A DNA stretch of 64,000 nucleotides, taken from NCBI RefSeq assembly GCF_003315205.1, contig NZ_QNRR01000003.1, positions 585,031 through 649,030 of the forward strand. The letters are read 5' to 3'. Source of the stretch: Roseimicrobium gellanilyticum (lineage in GTDB: Bacteria; Verrucomicrobiota; Verrucomicrobiia; Verrucomicrobiales; Verrucomicrobiaceae). The notes under the pieces were generated by a model. The model did no database searches. It had not been told where the DNA came from and saw only the letters and a program-made list of their open reading frames with translations. Within the stretch, counting starts at the first letter, position 1. Every line of letters starts with the position of its first letter. Below, one piece after another: positions 24,971 through 33,364 of the stretch. A program made the position numbers and the translations under genes.

Positions 24971-26220
24971 CGGGGCACCCACTTTCCCCCGTTGTGTCGC
25001 AGCTCCTGAATCCACTCCTTGAAGCCCTTCTCTCTGGCAACGGCCCGCTCGATAGGGTCCGCAATATTGATACCCTGCGTGGCCCGCGCCTTCAACACTG
25101 AGATGATTATGTCTTCACGCTGTTTGCGTCTGAACTCATCCAATGTCTGGCCTTTTTCCGATAACGCGCGCTCGAACGCTGCCTGACTTCCCCCGTAGTT
25201 TCGCTCGACGATGTCAGTCAAGGTCTGGTCGACGTAATCCTCCTTGATCGTACCGCCCGACTTCCTGAAGTAGGCGAGGGCCACCTCCCGGTCATCCATG
25301 TCGACAATGAGTTCCTCCCACTTTCTTTTTTCTTCCTCAGGATCTTTGGGCGGCTGGATGGCGGCAGACTGCGGCCTTGAATCTGCAGTGAGCGTAGCAA
25401 AGCCCCGCGAACCCGGTGGTGGGGCTGAAGCAGCAGAAGTTGTCGCAGGGTTCGCCGTCGAAGGCGTATTGGATGGTGACAGAAGAAAAGGAATGCTGAC
25501 AACAGCAGCAGTTCCCGCAGCGAAGAGTATCTTGGTGGTCGCAGTCATGGTGAGAAGAGTGCTGGAAGTGGCGATGGATCCCACAGCGCTTGTACCAGCG
25601 CCGGTCATGCCTATCTTGTTGAGCGAGGTGACCAATGTGCCCGGCGTCGCGTGCGCGGACTGCGTTATCAGCAAGCCCGCGAGACCTGCGCCGCACAGCA
25701 CCCCCTTTTTTGCCAGGCCCTCGCGCAGTGCCTGCAACGCCGTCTCTAGCTTTCGCGAGACCGTGGACTGGCTTACGCCCATCCGCCGCGCGATTTCCTG
25801 CTGGGCACGCTGCTCAAGAAAATGCTCCACAAGAAGCGACCGTAACTCCTCCGGCAGTGCATCCAGCACCTCATCCACGAGTGGCTCGATCTCTGCCCAG
25901 GAAGCTTCACGCGCAGTATCATGCCAGTGCTCCGCCGCAGGCTCATACCGCTGGCGTGTCACCTTGCTGCGAATGGCATCACAGGCGCGCTGCCGTGTCA
26001 CGTGATGCAGCCATGCTCCCACACAGTCGATGGTCTGATGACTGGCACGCGCCAGTTTCAGAAAGGCCTCCTGCGCCACATCCTCAGCCAGTGCAGCATC
26101 ACGCGTCACCCGCTGCGCCGTGGCATACACCATGCCCGCATGCGTACGAACCAACTCCGCAAACGCACCCGCATCACCATGGTGATGATAGCGCTGCAGG
26201 AGGGCGAGATCGGTCTTCAT
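24967..26220 (-). CDS. ECF sigma factor fused through a TM segment to a SurA_N-like domain
   Basis: A 417-residue protein. Residues 1-170 are an ECF sigma factor (FAELVRTHAGMVYATAQRV, EDVAQEAFLKLA, WLHHVTRQRACDAIR, LPEELRSLLVEHFLEQ, MGVSQSTVSRKLE). Hydrophobic segments at ~173-188 and ~231-248 are followed by a Pro/Ser/Thr/Ala linker. Residues ~305-380 resemble the chaperone domain of SurA-type PPIases (YFRKSGGTIKEDYVD, NYGGSQAAFERALSEKGQTL, FRRKQREDIIISVLKAR), with a final EKGFKEWIQELR. No parvulin domain is present. The C-terminal part would be periplasmic if one TM is used. This suggests a sigma factor that senses unfolded envelope proteins directly (inference). Confidence 0.8.
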   Translation of the reverse strand: MKTDLALLQRYHHHGDAGAFAELVRTHAGMVYATAQRVTRDAALAEDVAQEAFLKLARASHQTIDCVGAWLHHVTRQRACDAIRSKVTRQRYEPAAEHWHDTAREASWAEIEPLVDEVLDALPEELRSLLVEHFLEQRAQQEIARRMGVSQSTVSRKLETALQALREGLAKKGVLCGAGLAGLLITQSAHATPGTLVTSLNKIGMTGAGTSAVGSIATSSTLLTMTATTKILFAAGTAAVVSIPFLLSPSNTPSTANPATTSAASAPPPGSRGFATLTADSRPQSAAIQPPKDPEEEKRKWEELIVDMDDREVALAYFRKSGGTIKEDYVDQTLTDIVERNYGGSQAAFERALSEKGQTLDEFRRKQREDIIISVLKARATQGINIADPIERAVAREKGFKEWIQELRHNGGKWVPR

Positions 26221-26287
26221 GCTTTCTGATCATGATGCCGCGCGCCATGTCTGGTCTATGCAAAAAAGTGGACTATCGACCCAGAAG

Positions 26288-26602
26288 CTACCCCGCTGCT
26301 GATGAGTGAGCATGCCAGATCAAGAAGGGCACTACGACCAGGGCACACCAACCCAGAACAGACCCGAACCATGCAACCGTCAACAGAGCAAAGTTCCCAT
26401 TGTTCTTCCTCAGATTAGGTTCAAAGCACATGATCATCCGGTGGTAGCTGAGCGGCAGCCGTGGCAGTCCGGCAGGTGGCAACTTCATGGAGTTCGCCCA
26501 ACATGGATTCTCATGCCAAACCCGCTTCAGCAGTAGTCGTTCGGCGAGATGGCCCACAAAAAGAAGACCCATCATCAGCTTAAACCACGACTCATAGCTC
26601 AT
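26288..26602 (-). CDS. Small two-TM hypothetical protein
   Basis: A 104-residue protein with hydrophobic helices near residues 6-20 and 70-96 and a basic middle. A good ribosome-binding site AGGAGGT (26613-26619 on the minus strand) sits 10 bases before the ATG, which supports it as real. No family was recognised. It lies 57 bp beyond the end of the NtrC-like gene on the same strand. Confidence 0.6.
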   Translation of the reverse strand: MSYESWFKLMMGLLFVGHLAERLLLKRVWHENPCWANSMKLPPAGLPRLPLSYHRMIMCFEPNLRKNNGNFALLTVAWFGSVLGWCALVVVPFLIWHAHSSAAG

Positions 26603-26659
26603 GAATAGTTGTACCTCCTCGCGGCCGACTGCTCAATCGGCACAGGCAATCTTCAGTCA

Positions 26660-28075
26660 CTATTTACCATTCAACCCGTGCTGATGCAGCTTCTCCCGCA
26701 AGGTAAGCCGTGAGATGCCCAGCCACCGCGCGGCCTTGGCTTTGTTCCCCTCGGAGAGATCCATGGCAGCACCGATGAGCTCGCGCTCCATGAGGCGCTG
26801 CATCTCAGCATAGGCACCGGGAATTTCTCCGTCCATGGCGCGACGCAGCACCTGTCCGGCCGCCTCGGCGAGGGTGTTCTGCTCTTGCCGCGGACGGACC
26901 AGGGCGGACTCGGTGATGAGTTCACGCACATCATCCTCGGTGATGGTATAGCTGCGACGCTTGAGCAGGGCCTTGCGCAGGATGTTCTGCACCTGGCGCA
27001 CATTTCCCGGCCAGGGTTGTTGCTGTATGGCGCGCACCGCCTCGGGTGCGATGGAGACTTTTTCAATGCCGAAGTCCTCCGCATACTTCGCGAGGAAGTA
27101 GTCGACCAGGAGCGGAATGTCCTCCGGCCTCTCACGCAGTGGAGGAAGCTGGATGGTGGCGACATTCAGCCGGTAGTAGAGGTCCTCGCGGAACTCACCC
27201 TTGTTGATCATGTCCTCCAGATTCCGATGCGTCGCGGCGATGAAGCGCACATCCACGGGAATGTCCTCGCGGCCGCCCACACGCTGGATGCGCTTTTCCT
27301 GGAGCACGCGCAGCAGCTTCGCCTGCAGGTGCAGATCCATGTCGCCAATCTCATCAAGGAAGAGCGTGGCATTGTGCGCCTGCTCAAAGCGCCCGATGCG
27401 TGCGCTCACCGCGCCGGTGAACGCCCCTTTTTCATGGCCGAAGAGTTCGCTCTCCAGGAGACTCTCCGGAATGGCGGCGCAGTTCACTGCGATGAAAGGC
27501 TTGTGAGCGCGGTGGCCGTGCTGGTACAGCGCACGTGCGATGAGTTCCTTGCCCGTGCCGGTCTCACCACGGATGAGCACGGTCACGGGAGTGGCGGCAA
27601 TCTTCGCCAGCTCACGATACACCCGGCCCATGGCGCGGCTCTTTCCAATCAGCGTGTCCTGCTCCTCATACACGCGGCCGATTTCCACCGGCTTGGACAT
27701 CTGGCGCGCGGCAGCAATGGCCTCCTCCAGCACGCTACGAAGTTCCGCGCCGTCCACCGGCTTGGGCAGAATGTCATACGCCCCACTCTTCACGGCGTGA
27801 ATGGCCACATCGCCATCGCGAGCGCCGGTGAGGAGAATCAAAGGCAGGCGTGGCTTCTTGATATGCACGGTGGAGATCACCTGTAGGCCACCCGCCCCCG
27901 GCAGGCGGTACTCCGTGACCACGGCGTCCACTTCCTCTCCCAAGGCGGCATCGATGCCCTCGGTTCCGTTGGTGGCAATGCTCACCTCGTAGCCGCCCTC
28001 GCGGAGGGCATCCGCCGTGCGCGCCGCATCTTCCGCCGAGGCATCGACGATGAGGATACGGAAGGGACGTTTCAT
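26660..28075 (-). CDS. NtrC-family sigma-54 activator with Glu at the phospho-acceptor site
   Basis: A 471-residue activator. Receiver domain 5-125; AAA+ domain with Walker A GETGTGKE (170-177), GAFTGA sigma-54 contact loop (217-222) and FLDEIGDMD; C-terminal Fis-type helix-turn-helix (~440-470; NKAKAARWLGISRLTLREKL). The receiver is unusual. The phospho-acceptor position reads VVTEYRLPG, with Glu55 (codon GAG) in place of Asp, and the acidic pair is Asp11-Ala12. The Thr83 and Lys105 switch residues remain. In NtrC, D54E is known to give partial phosphorylation-independent activity. No histidine kinase gene is adjacent. It is divergent from a PII gene with a sigma-54 promoter. Confidence 0.92.
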   Translation of the reverse strand: MKRPFRILIVDASAEDAARTADALREGGYEVSIATNGTEGIDAALGEEVDAVVTEYRLPGAGGLQVISTVHIKKPRLPLILLTGARDGDVAIHAVKSGAYDILPKPVDGAELRSVLEEAIAAARQMSKPVEIGRVYEEQDTLIGKSRAMGRVYRELAKIAATPVTVLIRGETGTGKELIARALYQHGHRAHKPFIAVNCAAIPESLLESELFGHEKGAFTGAVSARIGRFEQAHNATLFLDEIGDMDLHLQAKLLRVLQEKRIQRVGGREDIPVDVRFIAATHRNLEDMINKGEFREDLYYRLNVATIQLPPLRERPEDIPLLVDYFLAKYAEDFGIEKVSIAPEAVRAIQQQPWPGNVRQVQNILRKALLKRRSYTITEDDVRELITESALVRPRQEQNTLAEAAGQVLRRAMDGEIPGAYAEMQRLMERELIGAAMDLSEGNKAKAARWLGISRLTLREKLHQHGLNGK

Positions 28076-28167
28076 GAAAGGGAAGGCGCGACGCCTTCAC
28101 AGTCAGCATGTCGGATGCCGGACGGATGGCGCAAGTGCCATCCTCCCCAAAACCTCATGCCGCGCAA

Positions 28168-28186
28168 GTGGTAAGCCACTTACCAC
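28168..28186. promoter_or_regulatory. Palindromic upstream activator site for the PII gene
   Basis: GTGGTAAG and CTTACCAC form a perfect 8-bp inverted repeat around CCA. It lies 109 bp upstream of the -24 element of the PII promoter and 92 bp upstream of the NtrC-like gene start. This is the placement expected of an enhancer-binding site and would also allow autoregulation. It does not match the classic E. coli NtrC site closely. Confidence 0.6.
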
Positions 28187-28294
28187 CAGGCGGTCACCGG
28201 CTCACCAATCACGCTTAATTCCCAACACATGGAGAAAACAAAACCAACACACAATCAACTCTAAACCAATAACTTACAACCTAAACGATCCACT

Positions 28295-28309
28295 TGGCAC
28301 GCCCTTTGC
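28295..28309 (+). promoter_or_regulatory. Sigma-54 (-24/-12) promoter of the PII gene
   Basis: TGGCAC, five bases (GCCCT) and TTGC match the sigma-54 consensus exactly, with T at -25 and the GG and GC dinucleotides correctly spaced. The expected transcription start is near 28320, leaving about 80 bases of leader before the PII start at 28399. The remaining part of 28076-28398 shows only the palindrome at 28168. Confidence 0.85.
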
Positions 28310-28314
28310 CTTAA

Positions 28315-28737
<423 letters not shown>

Positions 28738-28771
28738 TTCGCAAAAAGTCCCCCAAGAGCCAAACCCCAAG

Positions 28772-28802
28772 GGCACGCGACCTCGCCGGCGCGTGCCTTT
28801 TT
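28772..28802 (+). terminator. Rho-independent terminator after the PII gene
   Basis: GGCACGCG and CGCGTGCC form an 8-bp GC-rich stem around a ten-base loop, followed directly by five T. It makes the PII gene monocistronic. Confidence 0.9.
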
Positions 28803-28944
28803 GTGCCCAAAGCGAGCGGATGGGACCTCGGACCGGGGAAGGGCCATCCATTGCTAATAAACCCGGCTCGCGTACGTTTTACCGGTTCATACCCGGCCTG
28901 GTCCGGCTCTGCCTGCTTCCCCTCCCCTGCCTTCTCCACCCACC

Positions 28945-29988
28945 ATGCATTTCTTCCGCCTGCCCCTGCTGCTTGCCCTTGGATTGAGCATTTCCCTCTC
29001 CCCGGCGAGAGCAGAAAAGAAGGAAACGGAAGAAAAGCCGGCTGCGGAAGCCGCCGCCACGGTCAAAGAAGCCGACAAGAAGATGGAAGAGGAGGCTCCC
29101 AAGGATCCTCTCGCTGAGGCGGAGGCCCTGCTCAAGGCGCATGCGGAGACCGGCATTGGCGACTTTGGCAGCATGGAACCGCTACAGCGGCAGGACACCC
29201 CGGATCGCGGCGTGGTGGCCTTCAATGTGGATGAGAACAAGGCGGTCTTCAGCCCCATGGCCCACTGGGAGCAGTACAACATCCCCATGGAGACGAAACG
29301 CTGGGGCCGGTACAACGTGCGCATCACCTACACCCTGAAATCACCTGCTCTTGGTGTGCAGGTGAAGATTGCAGGCAGCACACCAGAGTCCGGTGGCACG
29401 CTCAAGAAGCAGATCAAAGGGACCTCCGGCGCACGGAATTCCACGTTTGTCGGGCAGATCTATGTGAAGGAGGCCGGTCCCCTCTTCGTCGCGCTCTACA
29501 CCCCTGGTGGCATCGGCTTCTCGAACTTCTACCTGCATGAAGTCGCGCTCGTTCCCGCCCCTGAAAGCGAAAATGTCCTCTCGCCTACAGAAGATGGATC
29601 TCTGCAGCTCCTCGCCAATGCTGCCACCACCTGGAGCGAGAACATGCGCTACGAACCCAAGCCCGAAAAGAACTGCCTCGGCTTCTGGACGGAGAAGGAT
29701 GACTTCGCCGAATGGGAATTCACCGTAACCAAGCCCGGCAAGTACGCCGTGACCGTGCACCAGGGATGCGGTGCCGGCGGTGGCAGCAAAGTGGCTGTGA
29801 TGCTTGGCGAGCAGAAGTTGAACTTCACTGTGAAGGACACCGGAGGCTTCCAGAAATGGGCTCCCGTAAATGCCGGTGAAGTCACCATCAGTGAACCCGG
29901 CACCTATCGCCTGGCGGTAAAGCCCGAGACGAAGAATGGCAAGGCCATCATGGACATCCAGAAGGTCGTGCTCGCTCCCGTGAGCTGA
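28945..29988 (+). CDS. Secreted protein with two beta-sandwich, carbohydrate-binding-like domains
   Basis: A 347-residue exported protein: signal peptide to about residue 23 (...SPARA), a Lys/Glu/Ala-rich linker (24-65), then two beta-rich units. The second (LGFWTEKDDFAEWEFTVTKPGKYAVTVHQGCG ... GTYRLAVKPE) has the pattern of CBM6-like or DUF5077-like modules often attached to glycosidases. The first (~115-200; WGRYNVRITYTL, FVALYTPGG, FYLHEV) is similar. No catalytic domain is present. A glycan-binding role is inference. It is monocistronic, with its own terminator downstream. Confidence 0.65.
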   Translation: MHFFRLPLLLALGLSISLSPARAEKKETEEKPAAEAAATVKEADKKMEEEAPKDPLAEAEALLKAHAETGIGDFGSMEPLQRQDTPDRGVVAFNVDENKAVFSPMAHWEQYNIPMETKRWGRYNVRITYTLKSPALGVQVKIAGSTPESGGTLKKQIKGTSGARNSTFVGQIYVKEAGPLFVALYTPGGIGFSNFYLHEVALVPAPESENVLSPTEDGSLQLLANAATTWSENMRYEPKPEKNCLGFWTEKDDFAEWEFTVTKPGKYAVTVHQGCGAGGGSKVAVMLGEQKLNFTVKDTGGFQKWAPVNAGEVTISEPGTYRLAVKPETKNGKAIMDIQKVVLAPVS

Positions 29989-30018
29989 GAAGAGTACCAC
30001 ATCAGGCTCGATGACACC

Positions 30019-30050
30019 ACGCGGTTTGGATTGACCCAAACCGCGTTTTT
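30019..30050 (+). terminator. Rho-independent terminator
   Basis: An 11-bp perfect stem (ACGCGGTTTGG / CCAAACCGCGT) with a six-base loop and a T run ends transcription of the secreted beta-sandwich gene. Confidence 0.9.
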
Positions 30051-30065
30051 CTTTAGGCTCGTGCC

Positions 30066-30359
30066 ATGGTGTATCTGCAGATTGTCCTGCTGCTGTTGAT
30101 CGCACTGACCCAAATTCTGCGTGCCACGGCGATTGCACGCTGGGATCGGTTGTGGAGAGCGAAGCTGTTCCTTGCGATTTCTCTGGGGACGGCGCCAGTA
30201 CTGATGCTGCTAAGCCGCCTGCGGATCATCAACAAGGATTACAGCGCAGTGATCCCCTGGGAATCTGCACTGGAGGGGATCTTCTTCATGGTGGCGGTTT
30301 GTTTCTATCTCTTCTGCCTGCGCGGTGATGCTGCGAGGCCGACGGGTGAGGAGAAGTGA
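30066..30359 (+). CDS. Small three-TM hypothetical protein
   Basis: A 97-residue protein with three hydrophobic helices (about 3-20, 33-50 and 69-87) separated by basic loops, and a short polar tail. No family was recognised. It starts just after the terminator of the preceding gene, so it must have its own promoter, which was not identified. Confidence 0.55.
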   Translation: MVYLQIVLLLLIALTQILRATAIARWDRLWRAKLFLAISLGTAPVLMLLSRLRIINKDYSAVIPWESALEGIFFMVAVCFYLFCLRGDAARPTGEEK

Positions 30360-31034
30360 GGATGGACTCGATATCCAAATCTCCTCTTGTCTCTAACAAA
30401 GACAGACAGCCCATCGCATTATTGAATGCATGGTGTTGGAGCAAGACCTACCCCGACAAAAAGGAGCCGCAGTTCGCCCTGAAGGGGCGAAGGAGCCCAG
30501 CCTAGGGTTAGGGAGCTTCAGCGACCGACACCCTAGGTGGCGATCTAAAAAGTCACACGACCCTGAAGGGGTCGAGGAGAGGTTCGCATGGTCTGCGCTG
30601 CCGAAAGATACCAGCGACGTCTCCTCCACCCTTTCAGGGTGGCACCCGTTTTTCTACGCTACCCAAGGTGTCGGTCGCTGAGGCTCCCTAACCTTGGGCT
30701 GGGCTCCTGCTGCCCTTCAGGCAGCGACTTCGGAACGGAGCTGACTTGCGGAGTCTGATGGCTTGCCAGCCTCTCTCTCAAGTGTTTGCGAAATCCCACC
30801 AACTCAGCGCAACCACCGGGAAAGCAGACGCTTTGCATCAGCATGCGACAGAACCTTGCCCTCCATGATCGCGCGCTCGCCTCGTTCGATGCATTCAAGC
30901 ACCACCGCTTTTTGTTTCGACGCGGGTCTCTCTGGCTCTTTCATGTGTTCGAGTCGGTTTGACGCCAGCCGGAGGCCAGCGCGCCCACGACTGCTCAGTG
31001 TGAAGGCCTCTGGAGAGACCTTCTACCTTTCCAT
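30360..31034. repeat. Gene-free region with a long inverted repeat and CCCTGAAGGG hairpins
   Basis: Two 46-base arms, 30492-30537 and 30662-30707, are inverted copies with a few mismatches (shared core GGTTAGGGAGC and CAGCGACCGACAC). They can form a long stem enclosing ~120 bases. Inside and beside it are small hairpins built on CCCTGAAGGG or CCCTTTCAGGG: near 30467-30489, 30559-30577 and 30627-30646, plus GCCCTTCAGGC near 30711. Such units are typical dispersed intergenic repeats of Verrucomicrobia and Planctomycetes. In 30710-31034 I see no gene or further structure. Confidence 0.7.
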
Positions 31035-31934
31035 CTACTTCCGCAGCATCCAGCAGATGACGGCCTTCTGCACATGCAGGCGGTTCTCTGCCTCGTGGAA
31101 GATGACGTCGGCGTGCTGCTCGAGCACTTCGTCGGTGATTTCCTTCTCGCGGTAAGCGGGCAGGCAATGCATGACAATGGCATCCTTCGCGGCGTGCTTC
31201 ATGAGCGCGCTGTTGATCTGGTAGGGTTGGAGGATCTTGAGGCGGTGGGCGCTCTCCTCTTCCTTGCCCATGCTGACCCACACGTCGGTGTATACCACAT
31301 CCACGCCTGACACGGCCTTCACGGGATCATCCTCCAGCTTCACCATGCCGGACTTGAAGTTTTCCATGAAGGATTGCGGAGGCTGGAATTGCTTCGGTGC
31401 GCCGATGACGAGTTCGAAGCCGAGACGTTCGGCAGCCCACATCCAGGAGCGGGCCACATTGCAATCGCCATCACCGAGGAAACACACGCGCTTTCCCGCC
31501 CAGCCACCGAGACGCTCGTACATCACCTGCAGGTCCGCGAGGATCTGGCAGGGATGCTCTTCGTCCGTAAGCGCATTGATGGTCGGAAGGCTGCTGTACT
31601 TGGCGAAGTCCTCCACATCCGCCTGCGCGTAGGTGCGGATCACAGCGCCGTGCACCATGCGGCCCAGCACACGGGCCGTATCCTTCACGGGTTCGCCGCG
31701 ACCGAGCTGTGTGTCCGCCCCGCTCAAGAACATCACACTGCCGCCCAGTTCGCGAATGCCGACCTCAAAGCTCACGCGCGTGCGCGTGGAGGATTTGTTG
31801 AAGATGAGTGCCCAGCACTGGCCATTGAGAATCTGCGGGGTAGCGTTGCGATTTTTGCGCAGCTTGGCCCCGAGCTCGACGATGTCCGTGATCTCACCGG
31901 CGGTGAGAGCTTCGATGGAAAGAAGATGTTTCAT
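31035..31934 (-). CDS. argF: Ornithine carbamoyltransferase
   Basis: A 299-residue enzyme converting ornithine and carbamoyl phosphate to citrulline. The carbamoyl-phosphate loop is STRTR (49-53), then HPCQ (127-130), and the ornithine-binding HCLP motif at 256-259 distinguishes it from aspartate carbamoyltransferase. It is the last gene of the argC-J-B-D-F run on the minus strand, starting 21 bp after argD. Length is normal. Confidence 0.95.
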   Translation of the reverse strand: MKHLLSIEALTAGEITDIVELGAKLRKNRNATPQILNGQCWALIFNKSSTRTRVSFEVGIRELGGSVMFLSGADTQLGRGEPVKDTARVLGRMVHGAVIRTYAQADVEDFAKYSSLPTINALTDEEHPCQILADLQVMYERLGGWAGKRVCFLGDGDCNVARSWMWAAERLGFELVIGAPKQFQPPQSFMENFKSGMVKLEDDPVKAVSGVDVVYTDVWVSMGKEEESAHRLKILQPYQINSALMKHAAKDAIVMHCLPAYREKEITDEVLEQHADVIFHEAENRLHVQKAVICWMLRK

Positions 31935-31955
31935 CGTGAATAGGCAGGACTGGGA

Positions 31956-33230
31956 TTAGGACAGTTTGGAGAGCACCGTTTGCATGATGCCCAGGCCTTC
32001 CTTGGCCTCGGCTTCGATGGTGTTCATGGGAGCGAGCCAGCGAATGACCTTCGGACCAGCAGGCACGACCAGCAGACACGCATCCATGAGCAGCTTCGCC
32101 ACCCAGATGGAGGGCACCTTGCCGCTCGCCTTGAAGTCTTCATTGGCTTCGATGAGCGGCACGTTCAGTTCAAATCCGATCATGAAACCAAAGGCGCGCA
32201 CTTCGCTGAGCACCGGCAATTTCCATGCCAGCGCTTCTTTCGCGATGAAGGCACCCATGGCTTTCGCGTGAGCGGCAAGGTTGTCACGCAGGATGACCTT
32301 GAGCGTTGCCATGCCCGTGGCACATGCGAGCGGTGAACCGCCGTACGTGGTGCCGTGCGTGCCAGCACTCAGGAGATTGCAAAGCCGGGTGCCTGCGGCA
32401 TCACCGACCGAGCGATCTCTCGCCCAGAAGGAACCCAGCGGGTAACCGCTGCCGATGGACTTCGCCCAACTGATGGCATCCGGCAGAATCTCATCCCCTG
32501 GCACAATGCTGCGCCATCCAGCGAGTTCACCGGTACGACCGAGACCACACTGCACTTCATCGAGCAGCAGGAGCAGGTCATGCTGATCGCGCAGCTGCGC
32601 CGCGATGCGTAGGAACTCGGGCGTCACCGGGTTCACGCCGCTCTCGCCCTGCACGGGCTCCAGCAGGATGGCCACGGTGTTTTCATTCACGGCTGCTTTC
32701 AGCTCCGCAGCATCGTTGAAAGGCACGTACTTGAAGCCGGGAAGCAGCGGACCGAAGCCGCCATGAATCTTCTCCTGCGCCGTGGCCGTCATGGTGGCAA
32801 AGGTCCGGCCGTGGAAGCTGCCGGTGCAGGTGATGATCTCAAAGCGTGGCGAACCATCCGCCTTGGGCCGGGTGACACCGAACTTTCTAGCGAGCTTGAT
32901 GAGACCTTCATTCGCCTCGGCACCGCTGTTGGAGAAGAAGCACTTGCCGGGAATGCCCAGCACCTCTTCCACCAGCATCTGCGCCAGCTCACCTTGCTGA
33001 CGGATGTTGTACCAGTTGGAGACGTGAATCAGCGTCGCTGCCTGCTGGCTGATGGCCTGCACCACTTCCGGGTGACAGTGGCCGAGCGGACACACCGCCA
33101 CACCGCCGGCGAAGTCGAGGTACTCGCGTCCGTCCTTGTCCCAGACGCGCGCGCCCTGGCCCCGCTCGGGCCAGAAGTCGTACCGTCCGTAGTTTGGCAT
33201 GACGTACTTTGAAATGAGGGAATCAGACAT
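31956..33230 (-). CDS. argD: Acetylornithine aminotransferase
   Basis: A 424-residue class III PLP aminotransferase converting N-acetylglutamate semialdehyde to N-acetylornithine. It has FSNSGAEANEGLIKLAR, FHGRTFATM, LLDEVQCGLGRTG with Asp224, and WAKSIGSGYPLG with the PLP lysine Lys257. The assignment as argD rather than another class III enzyme rests on its place inside the arginine operon. A 134-bp gap separates it from argB. Confidence 0.93.
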   Translation of the reverse strand: MSDSLISKYVMPNYGRYDFWPERGQGARVWDKDGREYLDFAGGVAVCPLGHCHPEVVQAISQQAATLIHVSNWYNIRQQGELAQMLVEEVLGIPGKCFFSNSGAEANEGLIKLARKFGVTRPKADGSPRFEIITCTGSFHGRTFATMTATAQEKIHGGFGPLLPGFKYVPFNDAAELKAAVNENTVAILLEPVQGESGVNPVTPEFLRIAAQLRDQHDLLLLLDEVQCGLGRTGELAGWRSIVPGDEILPDAISWAKSIGSGYPLGSFWARDRSVGDAAGTRLCNLLSAGTHGTTYGGSPLACATGMATLKVILRDNLAAHAKAMGAFIAKEALAWKLPVLSEVRAFGFMIGFELNVPLIEANEDFKASGKVPSIWVAKLLMDACLLVVPAGPKVIRWLAPMNTIEAEAKEGLGIMQTVLSKLS

Positions 33231-33364
33231 GGATGAAAATCAGGATGAGAAAGAATGAATCGTAACAGGATGGAATGACTAACGAACGAAGATGAAGCGT
33301 CATCGTCGTCGCAGTCGTGTCCACACGCTGCTCTCTGCCTGATGGGTGCTGTGCCAGAACGTGC

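Noticed and set aside
30467..30730. Possible CRISPR array
   Set aside because: The repeats are inverted and of differing length, without regular direct repeats, unique spacers or cas genes.
30763..31155. 130-codon plus-strand frame at the edge of the repeat-rich gap
   Set aside because: Its second half is antisense to argF and the first half shows no start signal or protein-like composition.
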